Assembly (NCBI GenBank): GCA_903870245.1
Contig: CAIQCB010000052.1
Span: forward strand, 186,001-250,000
DNA length: 64,000 nt
Source of the DNA: an uncultured Methylocystaceae bacterium
GTDB lineage: Bacteria > Pseudomonadota > Alphaproteobacteria > Rhizobiales > Beijerinckiaceae
Reading direction: 5' to 3'
Below are positions 8,724 through 18,049 of the stretch, in pieces. The notes under the pieces were generated by a model. It saw only the letters and a list, made by a program, of their open reading frames with translations, had not been told where the DNA came from and did no database searches. How positions within the stretch are numbered: the stretch's first letter is position 1; each line of letters starts with the position of its first letter. A program made the translations under genes and the position numbers.

Positions 8724-10172
8724 TCAAGCCTGCGCCGGATCCGCGGAGCGTCCGCGCAGCGGCAGCTCCTCCATCCGCGCGAGAAACAGAAAGGACAGGC
8801 CCGTGCAGACGGCGAGAGTCATAAAAACCTGGCGGTAACTCGCCGCCATCGCCTCGACGACGAGGACCGAGCCGGGCGTAGTCTCCAGCAGAGCCCCCCG
8901 GCCGCCGCCGATCGCCAGGGCGCCGAATACAGCCACCAGCGTCGCCGCGCCGAGTTGTCGAAAAAATTGCGTTGAGGCCGTCGCCGTGCCGAGATCGCGG
9001 CGATCGACGGCGTTCTGGACGGCGACCGTGGCGATCGGCAGCAAGCTGCCGACGCCAAAGGTCGTTATCGACAGTAACGCGTTGAGCCAGAAGAACGACA
9101 GCGTCTCAAGGCGGGCGGCGGCGTAAACCGAGGCGAGCGTCCCGAGTCCCAGTCCGACCAGCGGAACCAGCTTGTAGCGCGGCAGGCGCGACATCAGTCG
9201 GCCCGAGACGAAGGCGCCGAACACGGTGGCGATCATCACGGGGATCAGCGCCAGTCCGGAATCGCGGGCGCTGAGGCCAACCGAGGCCTCGAAATAGATC
9301 GGCATGACCACCGACAGCGCGATGAAGCCGCCGAGGGCAAAGGCGCTGGAGAGGGTGGCGTTGCGCACTATGGGCAGGCTGAGAATGCGGGTCGGGATCA
9401 AGGGTTCGTCGAAAACATGGGTCCGCCACGCGAAGAGCGCCCAGAACAGCAAGGATATGCCGATAAGCGCGAGGATCGGCGGAGAGGCCCAGGGATAACG
9501 TCCGCCGCCCCAGCCCAGAGCCAGCACCAGCGCGCCGGAAGCGCAGACCAGCAAAAGCGCGCCGGGATAATCGATGTGATGCGGATGGCGACGTTCCGGC
9601 AGCCGCTTTAACCGGGAGTTGGTGATCAGCAGCGCGGCGACGCCCAGCGGCAGGTTGATCCAGAAAATCAGCGACCAGTGCAGATATTGCGCAAACAGGC
9701 CGCCGAGCACCGGTCCAGCAATGCTGGAGGTGGCGAAAACGGCGGCGAAATAGGCCTGAAATCGGCCGCGCTCGAGCGGCGACACAAGATCGGCGATAAT
9801 CGTTTGCGCCAGCGCAATCAGCCCGCCGCCGCCAAGGCCCTGAAAAAACCGGGCGACCGCCAGCGCGCCCATGGTCGGAGCCAAGGCGCAAAAAATCGAG
9901 CCGAGGATGAAAATCGTCAGCGCCATGGTCAACACGCGGCGACGGCCATAGACATCGGCGAATTTGCCGTAGAGCGGCGTTACGATCGTCGAGGCGACCA
10001 GATAGGCGGTGACGATGGAGGGCAAATTCTGCGGATCGCCCAGCTCGGCCCCAATCGTCGGCATGGCGGTGACGACGATGGTCTGATCGAGCGCCGACAG
10101 CAGCATGGCGAGGCCAAGACCAACCATGACCTGCCGGAAATCGGCGGCGGCGGGCGGTAGGTCGGTGTCCAT
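8724..10172 (-). CDS. MFS drug exporter, DHA2 (EmrB/QacA) family, 14 TM
   Basis: Proton-driven multidrug exporter of the 14-helix DHA2 family, 482 residues. The first helix contains the family signature LDQTIVVTAMPTIG, then YGKFADVYGRRRVL (motif A) and the motif C region around SIAGPVLGG. ATG 10172 gives a natural N-terminus MDTDLPPAAADF. The ORF can extend to GTG 10244, which overlaps the recQ stop as GTGA, but the extra 24 residues do not look like a DHA2 start. No EmrA-type adaptor is adjacent, so it may work alone. It lies in the same direction as the recQ operon and may be co-transcribed. Confidence 0.92.
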   Translation of the reverse strand: MDTDLPPAAADFRQVMVGLGLAMLLSALDQTIVVTAMPTIGAELGDPQNLPSIVTAYLVASTIVTPLYGKFADVYGRRRVLTMALTIFILGSIFCALAPTMGALAVARFFQGLGGGGLIALAQTIIADLVSPLERGRFQAYFAAVFATSSIAGPVLGGLFAQYLHWSLIFWINLPLGVAALLITNSRLKRLPERRHPHHIDYPGALLLVCASGALVLALGWGGGRYPWASPPILALIGISLLFWALFAWRTHVFDEPLIPTRILSLPIVRNATLSSAFALGGFIALSVVMPIYFEASVGLSARDSGLALIPVMIATVFGAFVSGRLMSRLPRYKLVPLVGLGLGTLASVYAAARLETLSFFWLNALLSITTFGVGSLLPIATVAVQNAVDRRDLGTATASTQFFRQLGAATLVAVFGALAIGGGRGALLETTPGSVLVVEAMAASYRQVFMTLAVCTGLSFLFLARMEELPLRGRSADPAQA

Positions 10173-10240
10173 GAGGCGGCGCTTTCGATGGCAAGGGAGC
10201 GTGTCGTGCTTAACGCATGGCGATCGCAAAACGAAATGCG

Positions 10241-11848
10241 TCACAGAGAAGCTGAGAGAATCCTCAGAAAAGCCTCAGGCGCTGTCATCTCGGCCAGCAG
10301 CGGGTCGTCGGGCCGTCGCGGCCGCTCGATGGCGAGGCGCCGAAGCTGGACGTCGGTGGCGACTTGACGCGGGGCAATCCCGAGACGCCGCGCAACAGCC
10401 CGACGCTCGTTTTTCAGCGCCTGCAACAGCCGTGCGTCATCGACGCGAAGCGGCGGCTCCGCGATGGCCGGCGCGCCGGGAGCGTAAGCCGTAAAAGACT
10501 CGGCGACACAGTCCGTCGCTTCGATCGCCTCAGCGGCGTCTTGAACGAACAGGCGACTGCGCGCCGCAACCCGCCAGGACTGGACCAGCGTCCCGGCGCG
10601 ACGCAGCCAGCGCAACGGCCCCCGGCAATGGTCGCACATCCCGCAAGGCGCGCTCTCCTCGCCAAAACTTTGCAGCAGCGCCTGAAAGCGGCAGCCCGGC
10701 GCGACGCACAGCGCCGCCATTGCCTGCCGTCGAGCGTCCTCGGCGGCGACGACGGGTTCGGGAATCGGGCGGTCGGGCGGACGCCAGCGCCGCGCCAGCT
10801 CCTCGGGCGTAAACAGCGTCAAAGCCCGCGCCGGGGCGCCGTCGCGACCGGCCCGGCCAATCTCCTGATAATAATTTTCGACCGAGAGCGGCGGATCGAC
10901 ATGCAGGACAAACCGCACATCGGGCTTGTCGACGCCCATGCCAAAAGCGATCGTCGCCACCATGGCGACCCCCCTGCGGGCAAAAAATGCGTCCTGGTGG
11001 GCGCCGCGCGTCCAGGCGTCGAGACCAGCGTGGTAGGGCAACGCATCGAAACCCTGCCGGGCCAGACCCGTCGCCAGCGCGTCCGCCATTCGTCGGGAAT
11101 TGACGTAAATCACTCCGCTATCGCCCCGACGGCCAATGAAGCCGGCGATTTGCCGCAATCCCGGCCGGCGTCGCGCAAAACGAAGCGACAGATTGGGACG
11201 GGCGAAAGAGGACAGAAAAATCTCCGGCGGGCGCGGAAACAGCAGCCGCGCAATTTCAGCGCGGGTGCGCGGCCCGGCGGTGGCTGTGACCGCCAGAACC
11301 GGCGCGCCAAGGCCGGCGGCGATCTCGCGCAGGGCCAGGTAATCAGGACGAAAATCATGACCCCAATGCGAGACGCAATGCGCCTCGTCGACCGCGAATA
11401 ATTTGATCCGGTTTTTGCGCAACAATTCCTGCGTGGAGGGCTGGGCCAGGCGCTCTGGCGCAAGATAGAGCAACCGCGCCTGGCCCCGGGCGTGGCTAGC
11501 GACGAGGCTGGCGATGGCCGCTCTCGCCTCGTCGTCGTCCTGCATCGAATGCAAGGCCGCCGCCGCAATTCCTCTGCCCGCCAACGCCCGGAGCTGGTCG
11601 CGCATCAGGGCGATCAGCGGCGAGACGACCACCGCCAGACCGGGCTCCAGCCCCTCGTCCATCACCGCTGGCAACTGATAAAGCAGGGATTTTCCCGAGC
11701 CGGTGGGCATCACGGCGAGCGTGTCGCGGCCAGCGAGAATCGCCGCAAGCGGCGCCGACTGGCCGGGTAGAAAATCGTCAAAGCGGAAACGAGCGCGCAA
11801 CGTCTCCCGCGCCCGAACCATAAGCGCGTCAGAATCGGACGCAATCAC
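10241..11848 (-). CDS. recQ: ATP-dependent DNA helicase RecQ
   Basis: 3'-5' superfamily 2 helicase used in recombination and fork repair. Motif I PTGSGKSLLYQLPA, DEAH box (VDEAHC) and motif VI GRAGRDG are clear. A Zn-binding region (C-x5-C, then CGMCDHC) and a C-terminal HRDC-like domain follow (about the last 70 residues, ending PLLAEMTAPEAFLRILSASL). I start it at GTG 11848, which overlaps the preceding stop as GTGA and yields 535 residues; ATG 11821 is the alternative. The 598-residue ORF start is an Arg-rich read-through of the upstream gene. Somewhat shorter than E. coli RecQ (about 610). Confidence 0.93.
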   Translation of the reverse strand: MIASDSDALMVRARETLRARFRFDDFLPGQSAPLAAILAGRDTLAVMPTGSGKSLLYQLPAVMDEGLEPGLAVVVSPLIALMRDQLRALAGRGIAAAALHSMQDDDEARAAIASLVASHARGQARLLYLAPERLAQPSTQELLRKNRIKLFAVDEAHCVSHWGHDFRPDYLALREIAAGLGAPVLAVTATAGPRTRAEIARLLFPRPPEIFLSSFARPNLSLRFARRRPGLRQIAGFIGRRGDSGVIYVNSRRMADALATGLARQGFDALPYHAGLDAWTRGAHQDAFFARRGVAMVATIAFGMGVDKPDVRFVLHVDPPLSVENYYQEIGRAGRDGAPARALTLFTPEELARRWRPPDRPIPEPVVAAEDARRQAMAALCVAPGCRFQALLQSFGEESAPCGMCDHCRGPLRWLRRAGTLVQSWRVAARSRLFVQDAAEAIEATDCVAESFTAYAPGAPAIAEPPLRVDDARLLQALKNERRAVARRLGIAPRQVATDVQLRRLAIERPRRPDDPLLAEMTAPEAFLRILSASL

Positions 11849-12162
11849 GCCTGTTTCGCCAGCAGCGCCGCGGCGATGGCGCGCCACTCTGCGGCGAGAC
11901 CGCCAGCGGCGACCGGACGCCCGGCGCGGCGATACCATTGGTCGGCGTTCTCCGCATCGCCCTCCTTGCGATGCAGATAGGCGTGCACCCACATGGCGTC
12001 GGCGTCGACCCCCGGGCGATCGAGTTCGTCGACGCATTTATGCGCGGCGCTCCAGTCGCCGCGAGCGTCGAGCCAAAGGGCGCGCAAGGGGGCGCAGAGA
12101 TTTTCCGGCGGCGCGCCGCCGGCAATGGCCTTTTCGAAGGATTCAAGCGCTGACGTTATCAT
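11845..12162 (-). CDS. Conserved small TPR-like protein, 105 aa
   Basis: No named family recognised. Composition and pattern (ALESFEKAIAGG, AYLHRKEGDAENADQWYRRAGR) look like one or two TPR-type helical hairpins, with no signal peptide or membrane helix. Its stop overlaps the recQ GTG by four bases, so it is translationally coupled to recQ; whether it acts with the helicase is unknown. Frame choice is supported by the stop/start overlap and by natural codon use compared with the Arg/Pro-rich alternative frames. Confidence 0.75.
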   Translation of the reverse strand: MITSALESFEKAIAGGAPPENLCAPLRALWLDARGDWSAAHKCVDELDRPGVDADAMWVHAYLHRKEGDAENADQWYRRAGRPVAAGGLAAEWRAIAAALLAKQA

Positions 12163-12285
12163 GCCCGTCGATCTTCAAATCATGGCTGCATTCGCGCTTG
12201 GCGCTGCGCCGCATTCGGCTTAAAGAGATGGCGTGTTGCGCCGCAGCGCAAACGTCGCCATAGCTATAATTATCGTCACGCCCCG

Positions 12286-12489
12286 ATGGTAGAGAGTCCT
12301 TGCAAGAAATCATGCGCCCTGAACGAGCGGGACATCTGCTCGGGCTGCGGTCGCACCCGCGCCGAGATCGGCGGTTGGACCTCAATGTCCGACTCCATGC
12401 AGGAAGCGGTCAAGAGTCGCGCCCGCCGCCGTATCGCCGAGGGCCTCGCCGCGCCGGCGAAGATTGACTCCCGGGCGCGGCGCGCCTAA
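12286..12489 (+). CDS. DUF1289 small Cys-motif protein, 67 aa
   Basis: Short protein with the DUF1289 signature: ESPCKKSCALNERDICSGCGRTRAEIGGW, with four cysteines spaced C-x3-C-x7-C-x2-C, likely a metal or Fe-S site. The tail is basic (KSRARRRIAEG). Members are widespread in proteobacteria and no reaction is established. It is divergent from the recQ operon across a 123-base gap and precedes ffh by 148 bases. Confidence 0.88.
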   Translation: MVESPCKKSCALNERDICSGCGRTRAEIGGWTSMSDSMQEAVKSRARRRIAEGLAAPAKIDSRARRA

Positions 12490-12572
12490 AGCGACTTCGC
12501 AATCTCGAAAGAGAGTCCCAATTAAAGCCTGTTCGTCCCGCGAGGCGGAAGGCCAACGCCCGGCAGCGCGAT

Positions 12573-12593
12573 GCGCCCCCGGGCGCGTTTTGC
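12573..12593 (+). terminator. Possible terminator between DUF1289 and ffh
   Basis: GCGCC-CCCG-GGCGC hairpin followed by GTTTTGCTTT. The stem is short and the T-run broken, so it may only attenuate. The rest of the 148-base gap shows no structured RNA that I recognise; in particular there is no SRP RNA core. Confidence 0.4.
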
Positions 12594-12637
12594 TTTGGAG
12601 CGGGCGTCATGGCCCCGACTCCACAGGAGAGATGACA

Positions 12638-14182
12638 ATGTTCGAGAGCCTTTCCGATAAGCTCTCCGGCGTATTCGACCGGCTGACGCGGCGCGGCTCG
12701 CTTACCGAAGCCGACGTTAACGAGGCGCTGCGCGAAATACGACGCGCCCTGCTGGAAGCCGACGTCGCGCTTGATGTGGTGCGCTCCTTCATCGACAAGG
12801 TGCGGGACCGCGCCGTTGGCGCCAATGTCATCAAATCGGTCTCGCCCGGCCAGATGGTCGTCAAGATCGTCAACGACGTTCTGATCGAGACTCTTGGCCA
12901 GACAGCCGAACCGATCGATCTCGCGGCGCGTCCGCCTGTCGCAATTATGATGGTCGGCCTCCAGGGCGCCGGTAAAACCACAACGACCGCCAAGATCGGC
13001 AAACGTTTGAAAGAGCGCCACGGCAAGCGTGTGCTGATGGCCTCGCTCGACGTGAAACGCCCGGCGGCGCAGGAGCAGCTCGCCGTGCTCGGTCGTCAGG
13101 TCGAGGTCGACACGCTGCCGATCGTTCCCAACCAGACGCCGGTGCAAATCGCAAGGCGCGCGATGGAGACGGCGCGTATCGAGGGCTACGACGCGGTTCT
13201 GCTCGACACGGCCGGCCGCACACATATCGATGAGCCGTTGATGCAGGAGATGGCGGACATCAAGTCCTACGCCAGCCCGCACGAAATCCTGCTGGTCGCC
13301 GATGCGCTCACCGGACAGGACGCTGTCAACCTCGCCCGCAATTTCGACGAGCGGGTCGGCGTCACCGGCATCGTATTGACCCGGATGGACGGCGATGGAC
13401 GCGGCGGCGCGGCGCTCTCCATGCGCTTTGTCACCGGCAAGCCGATCAAGTTGATCGGCGTCGGCGAAAAGATGGACGCCCTCGACGAATTCTCGCCGGC
13501 GCGTATCGCAAACCGCATTCTCGGCATGGGCGATATCGTCGCGCTCGTCGAAAAAGCCGCCGCCGCCATCGACGCCGAGCAGGCCCGCAAGGCCGCCGAG
13601 CGAATCGCCAAGGGCAAATTCGATCTTCAGGATCTCTGCGACCAGCTTGCCCAGATGGAGAAGATCGGCGGCATAGGCGGAATTATGGGCCTTTTGCCCG
13701 GCGTCGCCAAAATGAAGGACCAGATCGCCAAGGCCAACCTCGACGACGGCATGATCAAGCGCCAGCGCGCCATTATTTTGTCGATGACCCCGAAAGAGCG
13801 TCGCAATCCCGACCTCCTCAAGGCGTCGCGCAAGAAGCGCATCGCCGCCGGCTCCGGCGCAAAGGTCGAGGAAGTCAATCGCCTGCTCAAGCAGCATCGG
13901 CAGATGGCCGATCTGATGAAATCCTTCGGCGCCGGCAAACGCGGCGGCCTGATGGGCAAGGCGGCGCAAATGATGGGCCTTGGCGGCGGCGGTATGGAGA
14001 TGCCCTCCGAGGAGGAATTGAAGAAATTGCAGGAGAAGCTGGGCGGCGCGCCTCCCGACGCTGGCGGAGGCGGCGGCCTGCCGGCCGCGCCGCCCGCCGA
14101 TCTCCTTGCGAAAAAGCCAGGCCTTCCGGGGCTCGGCGGCGGTATGCTGGGCGGGCTCAACCCGTTCGGAAAGAAGAAGTAA
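12638..14182 (+). CDS. ffh: Signal recognition particle protein Ffh
   Basis: GTPase that with 4.5S RNA targets nascent membrane proteins to FtsY. N domain about residues 1-90, G domain with P-loop GLQGAGKTTT near residue 107, DTAGRT and TRMDGDGRGG, then an M domain with Met-rich helices (LMGKAAQMMGL) and a Gly/Pro-rich tail ending GLNPFGKKK. The ORF track opens 58 codons earlier; AGGAGA at 12625 sits 7 bases before ATG 12638 but only 1 base before ATG 12632, which decides the start at MFESLSDK. Length 514. Its tail is longer and more Gly-rich than E. coli Ffh (453). It leads the ffh-rpsP-rimM-trmD cluster. Confidence 0.97.
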   Translation: MFESLSDKLSGVFDRLTRRGSLTEADVNEALREIRRALLEADVALDVVRSFIDKVRDRAVGANVIKSVSPGQMVVKIVNDVLIETLGQTAEPIDLAARPPVAIMMVGLQGAGKTTTTAKIGKRLKERHGKRVLMASLDVKRPAAQEQLAVLGRQVEVDTLPIVPNQTPVQIARRAMETARIEGYDAVLLDTAGRTHIDEPLMQEMADIKSYASPHEILLVADALTGQDAVNLARNFDERVGVTGIVLTRMDGDGRGGAALSMRFVTGKPIKLIGVGEKMDALDEFSPARIANRILGMGDIVALVEKAAAAIDAEQARKAAERIAKGKFDLQDLCDQLAQMEKIGGIGGIMGLLPGVAKMKDQIAKANLDDGMIKRQRAIILSMTPKERRNPDLLKASRKKRIAAGSGAKVEEVNRLLKQHRQMADLMKSFGAGKRGGLMGKAAQMMGLGGGGMEMPSEEELKKLQEKLGGAPPDAGGGGGLPAAPPADLLAKKPGLPGLGGGMLGGLNPFGKKK

Positions 14183-14230
14183 GCCGTCGATCACAGACGA
14201 CGGCGCGAGTCACCAACAGGAAGCAAACAT

Positions 14231-14626
14231 ATGTCTCTTAAAATTCGTCTCGCCCGCGGCGGCGCAAAGAAGCGTCCGTTCTATCGCATCGTTGTCGCCG
14301 ACGCGCGCAGCCCGCGGGACGGGCGTTACATCGAGAAGCTCGGCACCTTCGATCCGCTGAAGGCGAAGGACGCCGCCGACCGCGTCGTGCTCGATATCGA
14401 AAAGGCCAAAGCCTGGCTCGGCAAGGGCGCGCAGCCGACCGACCGTGTCGCCCGCATCCTCGACGCCGCTGGCGCGATCAAGCGCGAGGCGCGCAACAAC
14501 CCCGAAAAGGCGCAGCCGAAGAAGAAGGCGCAGGAGCGCGCCGCCGCCGCCGCCGAGGCGGAAAAGGCCGCGAGGGAAGCCGCCGCCGCGCCAGCGCCGG
14601 TCGCCGAAGAAGCGTCCGCAGAATAA
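14231..14626 (+). CDS. rpsP: 30S ribosomal protein S16
   Basis: Small-subunit protein; the conserved N-terminus [21 protein letters not shown] is diagnostic. The core ends near residue 85. A low-complexity tail of about 45 residues, rich in Lys, Ala and Glu ([18 protein letters not shown]), follows, a common alphaproteobacterial extension. 131 residues in total. AGGAAGC precedes the ATG. It lies 48 bases after ffh and is followed by a hairpin before rimM. Confidence 0.98.
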   Translation: MSLKIRLARGGAKKRPFYRIVVADARSPRDGRYIEKLGTFDPLKAKDAADRVVLDIEKAKAWLGKGAQPTDRVARILDAAGAIKREARNNPEKAQPKKKAQERAAAAAEAEKAAREAAAAPAPVAEEASAE

Positions 14627-14637
14627 TGCTCCCTGGC

Positions 14638-14660
14638 GCCCGGCGGCTCAACCGCCGGGC
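14638..14660 (+). promoter_or_regulatory. Strong hairpin between rpsP and rimM
   Basis: Nine-base perfect stem GCCCGGCGG / CCGCCGGGC with loop CTCAA, with no T-run afterwards. It begins 12 bases after the rpsP stop and ends 18 bases before the rimM start. Its place suggests a 3' stabiliser or attenuator that lets rpsP be expressed above rimM/trmD. This is inference. Confidence 0.55.
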
Positions 14661-14677
14661 CGCCGCTTGACGCCGGC

Positions 14678-15214
14678 ATGACCGACTCTCGCGCCACGTC
14701 GCTGGTCTTGATGGGCCGTTTCGGCGCGCCGCATGGCGTGCGTGGCGAAATCAGGCTGCAAAGCTTCGCCGGCGATCCGCTGGCCATCGCTGATTATGGT
14801 CCGCTCACCGACAGAAGCGGCCGGAAATCCATCGTGATTCTCGACCTGCGCCCGCAGGGCAAGGATATGCTGGTCGCGCGTGTTGACGGCGTCCGCGATC
14901 GCGATGGCGCGCAGGCGTTGAACGGCGTCGAACTTTTTCTTGCGCGCGACAGATTGCCGGCGCCGGAAGCGGATGAATTCTATCTCGCCGATCTCGAAGG
15001 CCTGCGCGCCGAAAGCGCCGTAGGCGAGGAGATTGGACGCGTCGTCGCTGTGCGCAACTTTGGCGCCGGCGACATTCTTGAAATCGCGCCCGTGGGCGGC
15101 GGCGAGACCCTGATGTTTCCGTTTACGAAAGCCGTGGCGCCCATCATCGATCTCGCAGGCGGACGCATTGTTGTGGAGCCGCCGACGCAAACGGAGGGCG
15201 AGAGCGAGGACTAG
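14678..15214 (+). CDS. rimM: Ribosome maturation factor RimM
   Basis: Assembly factor for the 30S head that binds S19. The N-terminal RimM domain starts VLMGRFGAPHGVRGEIRLQSF. A linker and PRC-barrel follow, with DEFYLADLEGL and ADILEIAPVGGG-like segments and a VMFPFTKA-type end. 178 residues, normal length. In the canonical rpsP-rimM-trmD order. Confidence 0.96.
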   Translation: MTDSRATSLVLMGRFGAPHGVRGEIRLQSFAGDPLAIADYGPLTDRSGRKSIVILDLRPQGKDMLVARVDGVRDRDGAQALNGVELFLARDRLPAPEADEFYLADLEGLRAESAVGEEIGRVVAVRNFGAGDILEIAPVGGGETLMFPFTKAVAPIIDLAGGRIVVEPPTQTEGESED

Positions 15215-15247
15215 CCGCCTTTTTCTCTCGGTGCCATAACTCTTTTC

Positions 15248-15964
15248 ATGTTCCGCGCGACGGTCCTGACCCTCTTTCCCGAAATGTTTCCGGGGCCCCT
15301 CGGCCTGTCACTCGCCGGCGACGCGCTGGCGCGGCATGTCTGGTCGCTCGAAACAAAGCAAATCCGCGACCACGGGATCGGCCGTCACCGCGCCGTCGAC
15401 GACACGCCAGCGGGCGGCGGTCCCGGCATGGTGATGCGCGCCGATGTGCTGGCGGCGGCGCTCGATGCGGCGGCGCCAGCCGACGATCCGCGTCCGCGCC
15501 TGTTGATGAGTCCGCGGGGCGCGCCGCTCACGCAATCGCGCGTGCGCAATCTTTCGCAAGGCCCCGGCGCAATTATCCTGTGCGCTCGGTTTGAAGGCGT
15601 GGATGAGCGCATCATCGCGGCGCGGCGGCTCGAAGAAATTTCGATCGGCGATTATATTTTGTCAGGCGGCGAAATCGCCGCGCTCGCGCTGATCGACGCC
15701 TGCGTGAGACTCCTGCCGGGCGTGATGGGCGAAAAAGCGTCGGGCGAAGAGGAAAGTTTCGAAACCGGCTCTTGTGAACACCCTTTGCTCGAATATCCGC
15801 AATATACGCGCCCGCGCGATTTCGAGGGCCATGCGATTCCCGACATTCTGCTTTCTGGCGATCACGCGAAAATCGCAACGTGGCGATCTGAGAAAGCGTT
15901 CAGGCTGACGCAGGCGCGCCGCCCGGACCTGTTGTCGCGCAATAAGTCGACGGCGGACAATTGA
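15248..15964 (+). CDS. trmD: tRNA (guanine37-N1)-methyltransferase TrmD
   Basis: SPOUT methylase that forms m1G37 in tRNA, preventing +1 frameshifts. N-terminus [18 protein letters not shown]. The knot motifs are [24 protein letters not shown], and [11 protein letters not shown]-like followed by the PxLLPGV region. C-terminal [13 protein letters not shown] and LSGDHAKI complete the family pattern. 238 residues. The usual downstream partner rplS (L19) is not here; a convergent fumC follows instead. Confidence 0.97.
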   Translation: MFRATVLTLFPEMFPGPLGLSLAGDALARHVWSLETKQIRDHGIGRHRAVDDTPAGGGPGMVMRADVLAAALDAAAPADDPRPRLLMSPRGAPLTQSRVRNLSQGPGAIILCARFEGVDERIIAARRLEEISIGDYILSGGEIAALALIDACVRLLPGVMGEKASGEEESFETGSCEHPLLEYPQYTRPRDFEGHAIPDILLSGDHAKIATWRSEKAFRLTQARRPDLLSRNKSTADN

Positions 15965-15966
15965 AA

Positions 15967-15996
15967 CGACGCGCATGAATGAACCAACGCGCGTCG
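15967..15996. terminator. Hairpin between convergent trmD and fumC
   Basis: Inverted repeat CGACGCGC / GCGCGTCG with a 14-base loop in the 46-base gap between two convergent stop codons. It lacks a T-run, so any terminator role is tentative but would serve both directions. Confidence 0.4.
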
Positions 15997-16010
15997 CCTA
16001 GATTTCCATA

Positions 16011-17420
16011 TCAGGCGTTGGGCGACAACATTTTTTCTGGACGCACGATGGCGTCGAACTCCGCTTCCGTCACCTTGCCGGAGGCGAGCGCCTCCTCTTT
16101 CAGGCTTGTGCCGTTTTTGTGCGCGGCGCGCGCGATTTTTGACGCCGCGTCATAACCGATCTTCGGCGCCAGAGCGGTGACAAGCATCAGCGAGCGTTCG
16201 AGGAAGCGCGCGATGTTGGCCTCGTCCGCCTCAATGCCATCGAGACAGCGGAGGATGAAGCTGTCAATGCCGGTCGCCATCAGATCGATCGACTCCAACA
16301 TGGCGAAAGCGATCACCGGCTTCATCACATTCAATTCGAGATGGCCCTGCGAGGCGGCGAAGGTGATCGTCTGCTGATTTCCGAAGACGCGCGCGCAGAC
16401 CATGGTGATCGCCTCGACCTGCGTCGGATTGACCTTGCCGGGCATGATCGAGGAACCTGGTTCGTTCTCCGGCAGACGCAATTCGGCAAGGCCAGCGCGC
16501 GGACCGCAGCCCATCAGGCGAATGTCGCAAGCGATTTTATAGAGACCCGCGGCGAGGGCGTTGATTGCCCCATGCGCAAAGACAAGCGCGTCATGCGCGG
16601 CGAGCGCCTCGAATTTATTGGGCGCCGTGACGAACGGCAGGCCGGTTTGCCTCGCGATATTGGCGGCGACCGCAACATCGAAGCCCGGCGCGGTATTGAC
16701 GCCGGTGCCGACCGCCGTGCCGCCCTGCGCCAAAGCCAGCACATCCGGAAGACTCGCGTGCAGGCGCGCGGCCGCATATTTCGCCTGCGCGGCATAGCCG
16801 GAAAATTCCTGTCCGAGCGTTACAGGCGTCGCATCCTGCAAATGGGTGCGGCCAATTTTCACGATCTTTTCGAATTGCGACGATTTGCGCTCGAACGCCG
16901 CCTGCAACCGCTCCACCGCCGGCGACAAACGACCGGCAATCGCCAATGCGCAGGCGATGTGGATGGCGGTAGGAAAACTGTCGTTGGAGGACTGACCAAA
17001 ATTGACGTGATCATTGGGATGCACCGGCGTTTTCGAGCCGCGCGGCGCGCCAAGCTGTTCGTTGGCGCGATTGGCGATCACCTCATTGACGTTCATGTTC
17101 GACTGCGTGCCGGAGCCTGTCTGCCAGACAACCAGCGGAAAATGCGCATCGAGTTTGCCGTCAATGACCTCCTGCGCAGCGTCGACGATGGCTTTCGCCA
17201 CCTCTTGCGGGATCAGACCCTTTTCCGCGTTGACCTGCGCCGCCGCCAGCTTCACCCGCGCCAGCGCATGAACAACGTCGATCGGCATATGTTGGCCGCC
17301 AATCGGAAAATTCTCTTTGGAGCGCTGGGTCTGCGCTCCCCAATAGGCCCAGGAGGGCACGGCGATGTCGCCGAAGGAATCGCGTTCGATGCGGTGATCG
17401 TCGGTCATGTTGTCGCTCAT
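16011..17420 (-). CDS. fumC: Class II fumarate hydratase
   Basis: TCA-cycle enzyme, reversible fumarate hydration, iron-independent. The signature [13 protein letters not shown] lies near residue 320, [14 protein letters not shown] near 100, and HPNDHVN-QSSND follows. The ORF track adds 67 Arg-rich residues; ATG 17420 gives [17 protein letters not shown], matching the family start, and 469 residues. ATG 17408 is also possible. The three genes ecfG, nepR and fumC share a strand; a 74-base gap separates fumC from ecfG. Confidence 0.97.
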   Translation of the reverse strand: MSDNMTDDHRIERDSFGDIAVPSWAYWGAQTQRSKENFPIGGQHMPIDVVHALARVKLAAAQVNAEKGLIPQEVAKAIVDAAQEVIDGKLDAHFPLVVWQTGSGTQSNMNVNEVIANRANEQLGAPRGSKTPVHPNDHVNFGQSSNDSFPTAIHIACALAIAGRLSPAVERLQAAFERKSSQFEKIVKIGRTHLQDATPVTLGQEFSGYAAQAKYAAARLHASLPDVLALAQGGTAVGTGVNTAPGFDVAVAANIARQTGLPFVTAPNKFEALAAHDALVFAHGAINALAAGLYKIACDIRLMGCGPRAGLAELRLPENEPGSSIMPGKVNPTQVEAITMVCARVFGNQQTITFAASQGHLELNVMKPVIAFAMLESIDLMATGIDSFILRCLDGIEADEANIARFLERSLMLVTALAPKIGYDAASKIARAAHKNGTSLKEEALASGKVTEAEFDAIVRPEKMLSPNA

Positions 17421-17494
17421 CGGGTCTGATTTTTTCTTTGCGGAAGGAGGCTGTTCGTCTTGTCGCGAGGCTATGGGGTATTTTGCGACGACGA

Positions 17495-18049
17495 TCAATC
17501 GCGCGGCGCGGCGACAGGGCGCGCGCCGCCTGATTTTTCCGCCGGGGCCGCCATCAATTCGGCAAGACGATTCCGAGCGCGATTGACGCGGCTTTTCATG
17601 GTGCCCGGCGCGCAACCGCAAATCTCGGCGGCTTCCTCATAGGACATGCCCGAGGCCGCAACGAGAATAATCGCCTCGCGCTGGTCGAGCGGCAATTTCT
17701 GCAAGGCCGCGCGAAAATCCTGAAACTCCATGTGGGAGTCTTGCGAGTCCGGGGCGACCAGACCTGCGGCGTATTCCCCGTCGGGATCGGCGGCCTCGCG
17801 ACGACGCTTGCGAAATTCGCTGTAATAAATGTTGCGCAGGATGGTGAACAGCCAAGCGGTGAGATTCGTGCCTTCTTCGAAGGACTCCAGACTGCTCCAC
17901 GCCTTGACAAGCGTTTCCTGGACGAGATCGTCCGCACGATCCGGGTTGCCGCAAACGGAAACGGCGAAGGCGCGCAGACTGGGGATTGCCGGGATGAGGT
18001 CGACCTTCGGGCTCTGGCGGCCAGAGCTGGCTGATCCTTCGTCGGTCAC
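17495..18049 (-). CDS. ecfG: ECF sigma factor of the general stress response (EcfG)
   Basis: Sigma factor that redirects RNA polymerase to general stress promoters (GGAAC..cGTT). 184 residues with region 2 ([24 protein letters not shown]) and region 4 ([34 protein letters not shown]). It starts with GTG and overlaps the nepR stop by four bases (GTGA), the coupling seen for sigma/anti-sigma pairs. Divergent phyR and an EcfG-type promoter upstream of nepR support assignment to the EcfG rather than another ECF group. The C-terminal tail after region 4 is Pro/Ala-rich. Confidence 0.95.
   Translation of the reverse strand: MTDEGSASSGRQSPKVDLIPAIPSLRAFAVSVCGNPDRADDLVQETLVKAWSSLESFEEGTNLTAWLFTILRNIYYSEFRKRRREAADPDGEYAAGLVAPDSQDSHMEFQDFRAALQKLPLDQREAIILVAASGMSYEEAAEICGCAPGTMKSRVNRARNRLAELMAAPAEKSGGARPVAAPRD

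Noticed and set aside
7159-8838. 559-residue plus-strand ORF opposite acnA, and similar long antisense ORFs (12410-14194 minus, 16341-17429 plus)
   Set aside because: Frame shadows of acnA, ffh and fumC in GC-rich DNA: Arg/His/Gly-rich, no recognisable domain, while the other strand encodes complete conserved enzymes.
12490-12637. Possible 4.5S SRP RNA before ffh
   Set aside because: No GGAAGCAGCC-type asymmetric loop or the expected long stem.
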